Positions 35,275 to 47,282 of a stretch of 64,000 nucleotides of DNA are shown here, piece after piece (the first letter of the stretch is position 1; every line of letters starts with the position of its first letter). The notes beneath the pieces were generated by a model, which made no database searches, had not been told where the DNA came from, and saw nothing but the letters and a program-made list of their open reading frames with translations. Source of the DNA: Marasmius tenuissimus (lineage: Eukaryota > Basidiomycota > Agaricomycetes > Agaricales > Marasmiaceae); contig JAQOTA010000052.1 in assembly GCA_029532415.1 (NCBI GenBank), positions 1,798,001-1,862,000 on the forward strand, in the 5' to 3' direction. Position numbers and translations under genes: made by a program.

Positions 35275-35726
35275 CTACTCCTCCGAATCGTCCAATGGCT
35301 TGTATTCCCCCCTCTTGCCATCCTTCGGGACCAAAGATTCCGCGTCCTCCGCCGATCTCTCCTTTCGTTGCTGCCGTTTTTTGTAATATCTCCATGCAAA
35401 GTAGCTGGCTATGATCAGGAAGAGAGTTCCTGATGGTAGCGGGGTCAAAATAGCTGTAAAGAAACTTCGATGATTGGCCCTTACCGAACACGACTGAAAG
35501 GATAATAATCAACTTCTGTTTGCTTGGCGGTGGACACGGTATTTCTTGGTGACTGCGGACGGTAAATCAGTCCCTCAGTGGATAATAACTATGGTGTCGC
35601 TCACTTCTGGTCGTAACACTTGTTTTTGTTACGGTACTTCACCCGGTTTTTCTTCTTTGCGACTGCCTCAAGGGCAAGAGAGAGGATGAAAAGGAACAGA
35701 TATGGAAGAGGGAGGGACATGTTCAT
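35275..35726 (-). CDS. Small secretory-pathway membrane protein (122 aa) with a 31-nt intron
   Basis: Three exons join in frame: 35605-35726, 35485-35552 and 35275-35453. The product starts MNMSLPLPYLFLFILSLALEA, a signal peptide or anchor, then a basic Lys-rich stretch and the motif CPPPSKQKLIIILSVVFAI. A transmembrane helix (GTLFLIIASYFAWRYY) and a charged tail ending PLDDSEE follow. The second intron (35454-35484) is only 31 nt but has a perfect GTAAGG donor and TTTCTTTACAG acceptor; removing it is needed to reach the helix and tail frame. A decayed paralogue near 37.3-37.7 kb preserves the CPPP-K block, the tail pattern and the first intron position, supporting this model. No known family is recognised. 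Confidence 0.65.
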
Positions 35727-37264
35727 CTTGAATGCTGTTGAGCTCGCGTAGGTCCACACTTATACGAAAGGAACCCATGACGGTGTGTGGTGTTTCAGGC
35801 TATGCGGGCGCTCTTCCATAATGATTGTGATCGCTGTTAGACCGTTATACGGTGTAGGTCGGCTTGCGATTACAACAAGTGACTTCGTGACTTCCTGCCT
35901 CCTCTAGATCTAAGGCTAGTACAACAGCTTTACATTGACAACTTACGCGGTGCTCGGATCCCACTGGCACCCGACCCAAAGAAAAGAGGTTAGACCTTTA
36001 CTGCTTGGAATGAAGATCCTAAGGGTCATGTCGAGTCAGGAGCAGGAGCATGTTGTACTCAACAGTGAGGACCTGACTACAGTGCGAGTTCTCGTGGTTC
36101 GTAAGGCGTGCTTTCCACACGACTTTGTACTGTGGCTCCATGGTTTAAGGAGCCCACGTTTTGTTTCGGTATTCTGCCCTTATCGCACCTCTTGATAGTT
36201 CCGTGTATACCGAAAGATGTGTTGTTGGAGTAACTGTGGGAGCTTCAATCAACTCCCGCGATTTACAAGCCAGACGATTACATCTGTCTCCATCCCTGAT
36301 CGATTGATCATACCCAATAAAAATCAATAAAAATAAAAAATAAAACGCCACGCAAGTTGAAGGACGGGAGCTCAGTGATAATCATGGTATGTCGTTGGAG
36401 AGGGCCTACATGATTTGATCAGCGCAGAGATCGGGTTGCCGGAGTGCTTGCAACACTAGAAACCAGGCGCTCTCAGAATCGAACAACGACCAAGCCTCCA
36501 ACGTGAACATGTCTCAGCTATGCGTTTAGTCTAGATTGATCTTGGTGTGTCTTTTAGAGCTAAGGGCATTTTCCGAATCGAACGAGGGCCTCAAATCGAC
36601 ACAGAAGTCGAGGCGAGAGACAGAAATTTGGATCGTCGCGTCATCATCAGAAACACCAATTAGCGCCCGGACCGACAGTGGCCTTCTTGAGCTTGAACCA
36701 CCATGTCCTTTTTTCGGTCTCCAGGCTCCTCTCCTCAATTGAATCCTAGAAAGCTTCGCCTTGCTTGACGTGCTATTTGAATCAACTCCGAAGGTGAGTA
36801 CTTGGTTGCTCCCGATCTAGCCACGAGCTATAGCAAAACTCAGAGTTTGCAACTTTACTCAGTCCTTGATCTCCAGTTCCAGCTTGTTTCTGAGAATCTT
36901 GGGCCTCTTTCACTGACGAACCTTTAGCTATGAGAGTCAGAAAGGCTCTCGAGCTCCTGGCACTGTCATAATATCGCTGGCGGACTCAGAGCCGATTGGG
37001 GACGTCCAGGTCAGCTTTTGCTCCCACTATCCTCGTCGTCCTCGGGTGTCGAGAATCAGCGCATCATTCGCGTGAGCGATGCATTTTTGTCGCCTGCAAC
37101 TTCTCCAAATCTTCATTAGGTCTACATATTATCACTGCTCTCACCCTTGGCACTGCGTCCCATCCAGTCGTCGCCTTCCACCCACCTCCCTCAGGCCCCA
37201 ACTGATAGTCTCCATCTTGACTTCGCATGCAATATTCCTATTGCAGGAGGAATTCGGGAACGGT
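35727..37264. other. Gene-poor interval
   Basis: About 1.5 kb upstream of the small membrane-protein gene. It has several short open stretches on both strands (for example 36526-36742 and 36996-37205) but none shows a family motif, signal peptide plus helix, or convincing splice chain. An AT-rich run (AATAAAAATCAATAAAAATAAAAAATAAAA) lies near 36315-36345. Possibly decayed sequence. Confidence 0.4.
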
Positions 37265-37660
37265 GGATTGCGCAACACGAATACCACTACTCCTACTACT
37301 ACTCCGAATAGTCCAACAACTTGTATCTCCGTCTCTGGTCGCCCGTCGGGACGACTGTTCTATTCCCTGTCGGTCCTTCCTCTCGTTCTTCTTGCCGACG
37401 CGACGAATGCAGAAAAAGAAAAATCCTATCAGTAATAGATCAATGTAGTCCCGAGGACTTCTCGAGAACTGATCTGTGGCGAAACAATCTGTAGCGAAAA
37501 CAACCTAAGGAGATCATCAACGCCTTTTTAGTTGGCGGCGGACATCGTACTCTTCTAGGCTTGGTCATGTCGCCAGTACGGACCGCCTTTGGGATCAGCC
37601 ATTCGAACGGGGGCTGTTGAGCTTACTCACAATTTATCTAGGGCTACCGAACAGTCTGAC
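37265..37660 (-). pseudogene. Degenerate paralogue of the 122-aa small membrane protein gene
   Basis: Read on the minus strand, this stretch parallels the gene at 35275-35726. It has the block RCPPPTKKALMISLGCF (about 37518-37570), a matching intron donor further upstream, and a C-terminal tail RRQEEREE...RRRYKLLDYSE followed by TAG (about 37285), equivalent to KKRQQRKERS...GEYKPLDDSEE. Between these blocks the expected transmembrane region (SGTTLIYY) runs into TGA-TAG, and the tail lies in a different frame. The 31-nt intron is not preserved. No start codon in the matching frame was found. It is most simply a decayed duplicate, about 1.6 kb from the intact copy. Confidence 0.55.
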
Positions 37661-40474
37661 ATGTATATACCTCAAAGGTCAAGACTCGTCGCGCCACGTT
37701 GGACCAGAGATGGAGGCTCCCTGATTTGCTAGAGTCTGGTGCTCATCCAGACTGCTCCTTGCTGTACAACGCCGGGGTTAAGTTTCCTCAGACTCTTGCG
37801 ATCATTCTCACCGGACGCATGAGGCTACTAGTTTCAGCAACGGTGCTCACTGGAATAGTATGGGCTCTCCGGAAAATGAGGCGTGGACCGGTGGAGGTGC
37901 TTGGACCACTGATAGTCTGTGGCTGGTGGAGTTGTCGTTAGAATGTAGTTAGATCAATGACCATAGAAGTTTCCCTAGACCAAACCGCTTGTCCAAACTC
38001 AAGATCTTCCCTCCCAAACTGGGCGGGATTTTTTTCTCGGAGACCTAGCTCCTCGGGGTACGCCGAACCCCGGTACCTCACTCATGCAATAGTCGAAACA
38101 TGTAGAACGTCAAGACGCACCACGCAATGAGGAAGCCTTAGGCCACGTTGACTTGCGCTCATCCATCACTTACGGCGTCATGACAAGACTTAGTATTTTA
38201 CACATCCAGCGACAACTTGCATGGAAGGATTCTGTTCCGAATGACAATGAGTACTCCCGCTTTTCTGCTCCGACTCTCATTCACCAGCTGGACTTCATGC
38301 TGGCCTCCATCCTCGGGCCCAAAGTCTATCAAGAATCAGAATAGACACATTCAAGAGGTATCTTGGGGGTTGAAGGGATATTTGATAGTTAGATCATCAA
38401 ACGCTCGAAATATGGCCCGTTTTCGGTCTTTAGAGTTTAATGTTTCACCCGCACTGACCCGTGAGTTTCAGAAGTAAGTGCTTTATAGCTTCGCCACTGA
38501 TCCCTATCCGCGCTCACATCAAAGGCGGCCTTAGACTCCCGGGCGGTCCGGGTTGGAAACGCGGCGCCACAAATTCATAAATTCGAGCGCGTGTTCAAGA
38601 TTCCTGGCCCCTGGCCCCTGGGACACTGGAGAATACGAACAGGCAGTTCGTACCAAACAGGGTGCGTACTGCGTCGATACTGCACCACCACCTCGCGGCT
38701 GAGAGTTCTATGAAGGTAGGAAAGAGATAGAGAAGTACACGAGTAGCCGCCGATTCGGCCAGTCCATCACTTTCATTGACATGGTTGATTCTGGGGGAGA
38801 AATCTCGGAATACCAACGTTCCTTTCGAGATCTCAAGACGTCGATAGTGACGTTCTTGACCGGGACACTTTTATTTCTCTGCACCCCGTTCTTATCAAGA
38901 GGCGACATACACGGGACCAGGTGCTTTGAATGAAGGTCATTTACGTCCATGAAAAGTGCGTCTCGTCCGTTGATGGCACTACTCCAACGCAGACGGCTGG
39001 GTAAGCGAAGAAAACACACAGGAGTTTCCCAAGCGAAGCCCCTCAGGTCCTGCTGAGGCTTGACGGTATCTCAGTCTATTCATTTTCAAGTTTATCACCC
39101 CACCGTATCTACCACTGTATCGGAACATGTGAAGAACCAAGAGTTCGTTTCTGAGAGTCGTGCCGTCTCTTCAGAGTCGAGGAAGAAAGGACTCCCAATA
39201 CCGCTTCAGTCCAGCGGTGGAGACACTGTTTTTACTAGTACGATACTGTAAAATAATTACTTGTGCCCAGACGAAAAGCCCCCGTATGGTGGCAACAGTG
39301 CTGCGGTTTCCTCCCGCTTGACAGAATCGATGTCCTCGTTCCCGGACTTCTCTTCATCTGTATTCCCACAAGATAGACGCTGACTTCTTTCTTCCTTCTC
39401 CCACCTCCCTAGAGCCTTTTGGACCTCCTCGGGCTTCCTACGGTGTAAGTGGTCTGCGAAACCAAGCTTTCGGGACCGTTCTTTCGACCCCAAGCATATC
39501 TCAATGCACCCTGGCGTACCTCGTAGTGCACTGATATTAAATACACGATCATATTGATTGATATCGACAGAACTTAGAACCCCGTGAAGTCCACGAGTGA
39601 CGATTAATGACGACAAGCGGAGGACCAGAGAGGACTTCCATACAAGATACAAAAAGCTCCGAGCCCAGACCAGCAGGGCCCAGTGCGCAGTCCACCCTAG
39701 TTTGGAACGCCTCCACTTGATTCGGGTACTTCATTTATCGTCCTGTACAGCTCGCCCCGATGACCACATAGGGACAACGTGAAACCATAGACCTTCCTTG
39801 ATGCCTGTATTCTCACAATCTCCCCAGCGGTCGCAGTTATCAAAGACCAGAAGATCCATGGTGAGCACATCCTTGTTCGAATGACGCCGCTGTAACAAAC
39901 GGCGAATTTGGCTCCTGAGAAAGCCTGAGAACCGCGATTCTCATCTGTCGATATTGTGGTGGATCAACCATTCAAATTGGATTCAGGAACAGGACAATAT
40001 CATATCCACGGGGAATGCCGCATGGACCGCAATGCAGATACCATATAGAGTAAGGCAATCGAAAACGGTAAACTTCAAATCCCGAGTGGACCTTAACCGA
40101 CGGCCACCGGTGATAGCCCCGGAAGGGAAGGAATCATGGAGACTCCCCAAAGGAGTCTAAAATTTGGGAACCCGGAACAAAGGATAGATTTGGGATCCAG
40201 GAGGGTCCATAAATGAGTATTATGCTTGTCTTTGGATGTGTACGGTACCACTAAGTCTGATCTAAGGCCGCTAAAAGTTACACGAGTGATGCTTGGGAGT
40301 TGATGTGCTGTATCGTACAGTTTTGATGATTCGTATTTTGCAAAGGGAAATGTCCCGTTCCATGAAGAATAGATGTGCGTACGTGCAAGTTTTTGAAAAG
40401 TGTGAATGCTAGAGGCTACATGATAAAAAAGAGGGTGAGAGAAAAGGGTCAAGAAGGTGCGAATAACGAATAAA
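37661..40474. other. Gene-poor interval, no supported complete gene
   Basis: About 2.8 kb without a gene I can support. Open stretches at 37699-37941 (plus), 38708-39019 (minus) and 39257-39652 (minus) were inspected. The last one ends in a charged, protein-like tail (EEVQKALGRWEKEERSQ, ETAALLPPYGGFSSGHK) and could be the C-terminal remnant of a gene, but no upstream exons were found. No terminal repeats, reverse transcriptase or transposase motifs were seen. A short tandem TGGCCCC repeat lies near 38606-38620. Confidence 0.4.
39257..39652 (-). other. Possible C-terminal gene fragment
   Basis: One frame of about 130 residues starts with a hydrophobic stretch (LVWKSSLVLRLSSLIVTRGLHGVL) and continues into a charged tail with repeated Lys/Glu and the end SSGHK before the stop. 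Composition is more protein-like than its surroundings. No start, splice-linked upstream exon or family could be identified, so it may be a relic. Confidence 0.25.
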
Positions 40475-42398
40475 TCACGGTCGGTACACTGGGAGGTCAT
40501 GCGATAACGAAGTCCTGGAACCGTCAAAATCCAAACCTAGCTGATGCAAAGTAGAATCTCTTCGTGTCCGTTCATCCGAGTGGGGCAGTGGGGGAGGTGC
40601 TGATGCCTGTTGGGCTCGTTCGGTAGAAGGGAGGGGAGGGGCGCTGGGCTCGGGTTCATCCAAGTACTCCAATTCGTCGCTGTCATGATCTTCATGGCTG
40701 AGGGGCGGGGCGCTGGCGAAAGGTACCGATTCGCCTTCCTCGAACAGGGGGGCACTGGGTTCCTCTGTGTCTGGTTCTGATGGTCCTTCTCCTACCGGCC
40801 CGTCCGCCTGACCCTGCTCTTCATACCGATAGCCATAATAGACCATGGCCATTTTACCCTTCTCCGAAGCAGAAGGTGCCGGTGGGGGTGGTGGGAACAA
40901 CGCATGAGTCGATGAACGCGCAGAATCCTCGCTGCCCCCGGTTACGAAGTCCGCTAAATCTTCGTCCCTCCATATGGGTACGGAAGCCTGAACGACCCTG
41001 GTACTTGATTCCTCCTGTTCGGTAGGGGGTGCACTAGCGTGATCGGTTAGCCGTTGCAAAAGGGCTTTGTCGTCGGTAGCAACATGGCCAGCGTTGATAG
41101 GCGGACTGTATGTAATGTCCACGTCGAGGTCGGGCTCTGTCTCTGAATCATGTGTTAATGGAACGGCTGAAGGGTGTGCGCTCTCGAGTAATGGCCGTGA
41201 TTTCGTCGAAATAGTGGGCTGAGGAGAGCCTCCTGATGTCCCTGGATGAGCGCGACGTCGCTGGTAAGCGGGAGGTGATGTCGTTTGGGGTGTTGGCGGC
41301 CTACTGGAGGGTGGTGGAGGAGGAGATGGCGGGGGAGGTGGTGACAAAGAGCGCTGTCGTTCAGAAGGCTCCGATAAAGAATGTCGCCGAGATGAATTTG
41401 AGGTCATAGAAGGCGAACGTGAACGATTCGGGGTGGACGCCCTGGAGTTCTGTGCGGACGTCTGACGAGATTGAACAATTGAACCTTGCCTGGAAGTGGA
41501 TACCATGGTTGGGGAGGAAAAGTCGATATTGGACTTCTTGCCCCGTTTCCTCCAGGCCACGTAGTGAGCGTTCGATTTCCACCTCGCAGTTGCCCTGGCC
41601 CATATCTTTTTCTTCGTTTTGATATCCTTCTCCAATATGGATTGCACATCTTCATCTTCTGTCTCCCGCTTTTTCTTTCTTCTTCTATGTTTTCTCTGCT
41701 CAACGTCTCTCGTTCTTCGCATACTCTTTCTCCACAACAGACAGCCAATGATGAAGAAGCATATGAAAAAAGCAAGGACTAGGGATATGGTGAGGATGAG
41801 GGTGGTTCGATCTGTGCGTTCACGCGTCGCCCAGCCGGCAGGGAGACACTGTGTTATATCGGCCCCATCTGAGCATGTAGGACTAGGTGAGGTGGTGGTG
41901 GTCGGTGGGGATGTAGCTGATGGGGGTGTGGCGACATCATTCATGGTGGGTATTGCTCCGCAGCCCTGTGAGATTGAGGAATGTTGAGCACTTATGTACG
42001 CTACGAAGAAAGCAGGTGCATATACGAACTGTTGTACCACTTCGCAAAGCGTAACCATTGAAGGTGAAAGCGTCCGTTCTCCTCCAGAGACCGTCGTCAC
42101 CCTGAACATACCTGTCTGGTAAGAGGCGATGGCGGGGTGTGAGGCCCTTCCTCGTTGAGTTATGAGCTGGAGAGAATACAAATGCGTCTGAAGCCCGGGC
42201 ATCCAGGGAGGGATAGAGGAAGGATAGAGGCAGGGGGGCGGGGGCTGCGTTGGCAGCGCAAGAATCGGCAACGACGGCGGCCAATAGCGACAACAGCGAG
42301 GACGACGGTGAAATTGGTGCTCGAGAACGTCTGCGACGACGAGGACGAGGCTTGGAGGATGATGCTCTGCTCGTACTGGCAGAGTCGGGGTATGGCAT
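40475..42398 (-). CDS. Single-pass membrane protein with long disordered cytoplasmic tail and PY motif
   Basis: The start MPYPDSASTSRASSSKPR is at 42396-42398. A basic N-terminus precedes a hydrophobic signal-type stretch (SLLSLLAAVVADSCAANA). The exposed region has one Asn-x-Ser/Thr site (HNSTRK) and the sequence GDDGLWRRTDAFTFNGYALRSGTT. An intron with GTTCGT donor and CTCACAG acceptor (about 41971-42034) then joins to GCGAIPTMNDVATPP. One transmembrane helix (TLILTISLVLAFFICFFIIG) is followed by a stop-transfer KSMRRTRDVEQRKHRRRKKKR and about 450 residues of disordered, Pro/Ser-rich sequence. The tail contains a PPAY motif (target for WW-domain ubiquitin ligases) and repeated SAPP units. 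No known family; layout suggests a plasma-membrane sensor or adaptor, which is inference. Confidence 0.75.
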
Positions 42399-42485
42399 AG
42401 TCTTGGCTATAGCAGGACAAGAAATTGAAGCGTCTCAAGGGCAGCTTAAGGGGAATCGCCAAGGTCAAACAGTCTTTTGTTTGTT

Positions 42486-45400
42486 CTACACAAACAAACT
42501 TTTAAATCTCCTTTTCCGTTCCTCCTCCTTCAGCCGGCCTCGCTCTACTTCCCATTCCTTCGCACTCTCCTTCCGAAATACAACCTCCTCTCCCCCTGCA
42601 TCGTAAACTATTTTGTACAACGGTAGGCTTATTCGAATACTCATATTTCCCTCAACTTTCTCCCCAATTCTCACATCTTGTTTGGTCCTGTCAGAGGGAG
42701 AATCCTAATTTTAGCAGCAATCTTGACACAATTGTGGTCATCGCCGGCTTACCGTTTCAGAAATACCGCCTCAGTATTGAGCCCAGTCCCGATCCATTCT
42801 GTCTGATGGTCCATCACATATGTGTCGACGTACTCACGCCAGCGACTATAGTTTGTGCCTTCACCGTCTGCGCTCGCATCCTCCGCACGCATCAGAGATA
42901 TCCGCATTGTTTTGGTCCGCCGGACCTTAAGAATGGAGAGTCGTGCAATCTTAGTACTAGATTCCCATAAATAGGTTCATGGCGCTCACTTACCCATTGA
43001 ACTCGGTATAGATGGTCGTCCTGTCCAACGTGACGTTCAGCTTCCCTTCTGTACCTAATGAAGTCCTGGTTCGTCAGGGTTTCCGAATTATGTGCACTCT
43101 GTAGTAGAGACCACAATTCCTGGCCCTTTGAATCGGAGATGATCGTCTGCACTTGTTTCACGAGTGCTATTATGAGCTTATCCAACGTGAAGACGTGAAA
43201 GGCCTGTAACCAACCCGTTCATTTCAAGAATAGATGCTCCACGAGAAAAGCCCACCTTGTTCCCGAAAAACCATCTCATGTGCTCCTCAAACGAGCTCTG
43301 GTCCAGATCACCCGAGAACATCTTCTCACAGGCATCCAACAGGTACATGTAGACGACGTTGGTATCCCCGTTGCCTTCAAGAGTTTGCCCAAGCACCGTT
43401 GCTGGCCCATTCGGGTCATCCAGACCTAGCTCTACCGCGACAGGATTTGACAGCAGTGGAGCATGCTTATCGGTGGCCAGCTGCTCTCCAATCTCCTTAC
43501 ACATGAGGAGACGGAAGAACAAAAGCTGTCGTGCGCGGAATTTAGCAACGCCGTCCTATATTTGAGGGATAAGGCTATTTTCGGAACATACCTGAAGTAA
43601 CCGCAGCAGCGTGTAGAATGTCGTGTTGACGAAGAATGACCTTTTCCCTGACGGGTCGTCCTCAAGCGTGTTGGGGTGATGATTGGTACCGCTTGCCTCT
43701 CGTATCCAGATGTCCCCAGGGTCTTCCTCCAGTCGAGACGCGGGTATTGCCGGCGAACCTCGCCGTTCATTTGGTGGAGGTGAAGGCGCCCTGGATCCAC
43801 TGGCAGATGCAGGGGCTGCCGAGCCTCGACGACTACCGGTGTCACGTCCCCCGGTGCTAGTCGCAGCCTTCTCCCTCGCAGTCTTGAGTAGCTTCTTCCT
43901 CAGGTCCCCCGCTGCCACTCCGTTCGCATGTGTAGAAAGCGGAGAGGCGACTGATCGCTTGCCACTTCCGCCCCCGTTGCCGTGGGCATCCGAATCATCC
44001 TCCCCAAAAATACCGTTGATGCTCGGCTCACTCACAGAATGTGCGAACATGATGAGAGTGAACTTCCGCAGGAATTTCTCGACGCTCTTCCGTTCCTGTG
44101 GCGAGTAGTGTGCCTGCGAGTGGTTCAGGAAGGAATCCACGAGTTTGAGCGAATCCTCTAGAACACCGAGATCTCCGAACTGGTACTCAAGTTGAGGACC
44201 CAAGGACCGGGTCGGTATTCGACCCATTGTTCTCGCTCTCTCCTTCCCCTTCCCGCTATTCCCCTTCTCCCTTTCTCTCTGCTTCTCTTTCATCTCCTTC
44301 TCCCTCTCCTTGACCTGCTTGGCCAATATCGTCTCTATCTCCGCCACAAACGACTTCGCCGTGATGTTCTTCTTATCGTTCGCCTTGAATGTGATTCCTT
44401 GGTGATCCAAACTCTTGTAAAAGTTCTTCGAGTCCACCTCCCTCCACGTTCGACTCCACTCTCTGTGTGCCCGCCTCCATTCCTGGTCTTTCTGTTTCAG
44501 CCGTGCCAGAACGACAGGAACCGTCACACCAGGAATATCCTGTATGGCCTGTATAACCTCCAAGCCATTATCCCTCCCGTAAATCTTCTTCACGATCCGA
44601 TGATAGATAGCCTTTCCAGTTCCACCAAAATCGGGCTTGAGCTTGAATGCAGCCCGTTCCTCGGGAGACATTTCCTCGATTCGTACGCAAATCGGGTCGA
44701 GGACCGAAATGGTACGAGAGAGAGCTTCGAGGTGGACGTGGTATTCGTGGCGCTCTTCTTCGCTCTTATGAAGGGCCTCTTCAAAAGAGTTCTTCTTGTG
44801 CGTGAGGAACCCAGCTTCTTCGGACGCCCAGGTAGGATGAGAGACCCACTCGTCATTGAGTACGGAGCGACATAGTTGATCACGACCGGAACAAGCAAGG
44901 CGGATTTCCTGTCGGACGCAAGATAAGATACGTCAGTGGATAAAGACATATCGAAAAAAGTATTGTACGAACACTGAATGGTAACCTTCTATAACTGGGT
45001 CCTTGTCCGTCATCGACAGGTTGAGCCATTAACGCCTCGGGCGGTCCAGTTCGGATGCTTCCCGGTGGCCCCACCCCAACATCGACGCCGCCACTCCCAT
45101 CTCTCTTGGGCATCATACTCGAATCGTACGCGTATCCAAATCCAGTCCCAGCACCGAACACCAATTCTTTGAACTCCTCCATCAGCTCTGTGTTCTCTCC
45201 TAGGAACACTTGAGATTGTTGGAGAAGCAATTTAACGTCGATGATCTCTTTGGAGAACAAGCTGAGTAGTTTGAGGAATTCTTCGTATATCTCGCGGTTC
45301 TCCAAGGACTTTTTGGCGCGGTCAAAGAAGAGCAATTTGTCGGTATTAGGGTTCACATTGCCATTGTTGAGATTTAGATTGACGGTAGAAGTGGAAGGTA

Positions 45401-47025
45401 TCCCTGGACCAAGTTGCTGAGCCAGAGGAAGGGCATGCATCGGTGGAGGAGATGGAGGAGGGTAAGGTGAAGAAAAGGTTGGAGAGCCTGGTTCTCCTTT
45501 TTGAGGGTGATGTGTCTTTGTTCGTTTGTTCTTTGGTATTTCGTTATCTCTTTCAACGTTCAATCGTGGCATCAAAATGAGTTTGAGACGTACCCTCACG
45601 TTTGCAGCTCCCTTCTCGATGTTATTCGGGTTCTTGGCATATATCTCTTCCTTCTCAACAGCTTTCTTCTTCCTCTTCGCGGCGCTCGCCTGAGATATCG
45701 ATTGCGACTGAACAGTAGAGCTTTTCTTCGGAGGAGAACCCGGAATCGGGACCTCTTGTTGACCTGGCCATCCCATGGTGGCTTGCCCAGCGGCCATGGC
45801 TCCTCCTACTACGTCGGGCAAGAAATCCTTGAATTCAGCCAACAAGTCCGGTGCATCTTTGAAGAGAGTTTGAACTTGTTGATAGACTTGGGACTGTAAG
45901 AGAAGCGATGAGACACGGTCAAGCTGAGTGAACTCTACATCCTCACATCTTGTAGATGTCTCTGCTCCTTCTGGTACGCCTGCAATATGTCCAAAAATTG
46001 CTTGTATGCATTCGTATCATCGGAATACCGGGCCTTGATCTTGTTCAAATACTGTATGGCGTGGTTGAACTCTCCTTGAGTTTGCTGTGGGGCTTGTTCG
46101 ACTTGGTTCGGATTCTGAGGTCTATTAAGGCCCCCTAGAAATGATGCAGCAGCGGTGGTTTGTGGATTCTGCCCGAAGCCCGGTGAAAATCCAGGCTCAT
46201 ATGGAGTTCCAGGTCCTCCCGGTATGACAGCCGCACCGACACCCAGGTGAAATGGCTGTTGCGGCGTCATGCTCCTCGAGCCAACGGGAGCTCCAGCGCC
46301 CAACGGAGGTAAGGTGTTCACGGTTGGTGTAGGTGCTGGTATTCCAACATACGGGAAGGGCTGCGCCAAGTTAGGACCGAAGCCTGGTATATCGCGTTGT
46401 CGAGATAATGCGTTCTGGACAGAACTGCTCATGTGCATGGTACTTTGTGTGGTGGTGCCCATAGGCGTAGTTACAATAATACTGTGAGGGTCGCCTGTGG
46501 GGTCTGTGTTGATGTCGATTCGGTAGCCGGCAGGCAGGAAGGTGTTGAAGCCTTGGATGAGGGGTGGGTTCCCGTGAAAAAGCTTCGAAACGCGCTGGAT
46601 AACACCTGGGGTATCGATTCTGGAGAAGAAAAAGCAAAAGAACAGAGTAAGCGGAGGGCAAGAGACTACGGAGACAAGTAATGCCGGACAGGCCATGTAA
46701 GGAAGCATTTCAAAGATACCAAGGCCAAGCACGATGCAACAAGCACCGTTAAAGAATGGAAAGAATGTAAAATAGTGATTGAAGGGAGCTATAAGGAACT
46801 GGGCACGCACTGTTGGCTCTTGAAGTCCTTCATTATGTCCAAAAACCTGTTGTACACCTCCGGCCGATCCTGAAACTGGTTCTTCACCGCATCCAAGTAA
46901 CTCAGCGCATCCGTCACGTTGAGAGGTCTTCCAACATCTGGCGATGCGTTCAAAGAGTCCGGCGGTCGAGGTGTGGGTGTTGAGGGGTTTGTTGGCGGTA
47001 AGGGTGTCCTGGTTCTGTTAGGCAT
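42486..47025 (-). CDS. SIN3: Sin3 transcriptional co-repressor scaffold
   Basis: Sin3 assembles the Rpd3-type histone deacetylase complex in the nucleus. The start [15 protein letters not shown] is at 47023-47025, and the stop at 42486-42488. Three paired amphipathic helix domains are seen: PAH1 ([17 protein letters not shown]...[16 protein letters not shown]), PAH2 ([16 protein letters not shown]...[17 protein letters not shown]) and PAH3 ([22 protein letters not shown]). The HDAC-interaction region follows ([32 protein letters not shown]), with [19 protein letters not shown], then the C-terminal Sin3 block ([21 protein letters not shown]). The first intron (46620-46810) is 191 nt, long for this genome. 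A Gln/Pro/Gly-rich linker lies between PAH1 and PAH2. Intact. Confidence 0.95.
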
Positions 47026-47282
47026 CGGTGAGTGTGATGGGACCTGTGTGCAAAGGGCAGGCTTTGAGAATGTATAGAATTATTTCGCGAGCTGAGGGTA
47101 TTTCTCGTGTTTCTGAGGGCAATTGAGAAGGAAGAATAGAGGGGAGGGAGACAGGATTATGGAGGACAGGTTCAACTTGGAGGAGGACGAAAAGGGACGC
47201 GATGATGCATGCTGCGTTATCTTCTCACGTGGTTATCTTATCACCGTTCTTTACCTCCGACACCATTGTCATCGAACTGCCT

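Noticed and set aside
36526..36742. Overlapping frames on both strands, considered as a third copy of the small membrane-protein gene
   Set aside because: Neither the CPPP block nor the tail motif is present.
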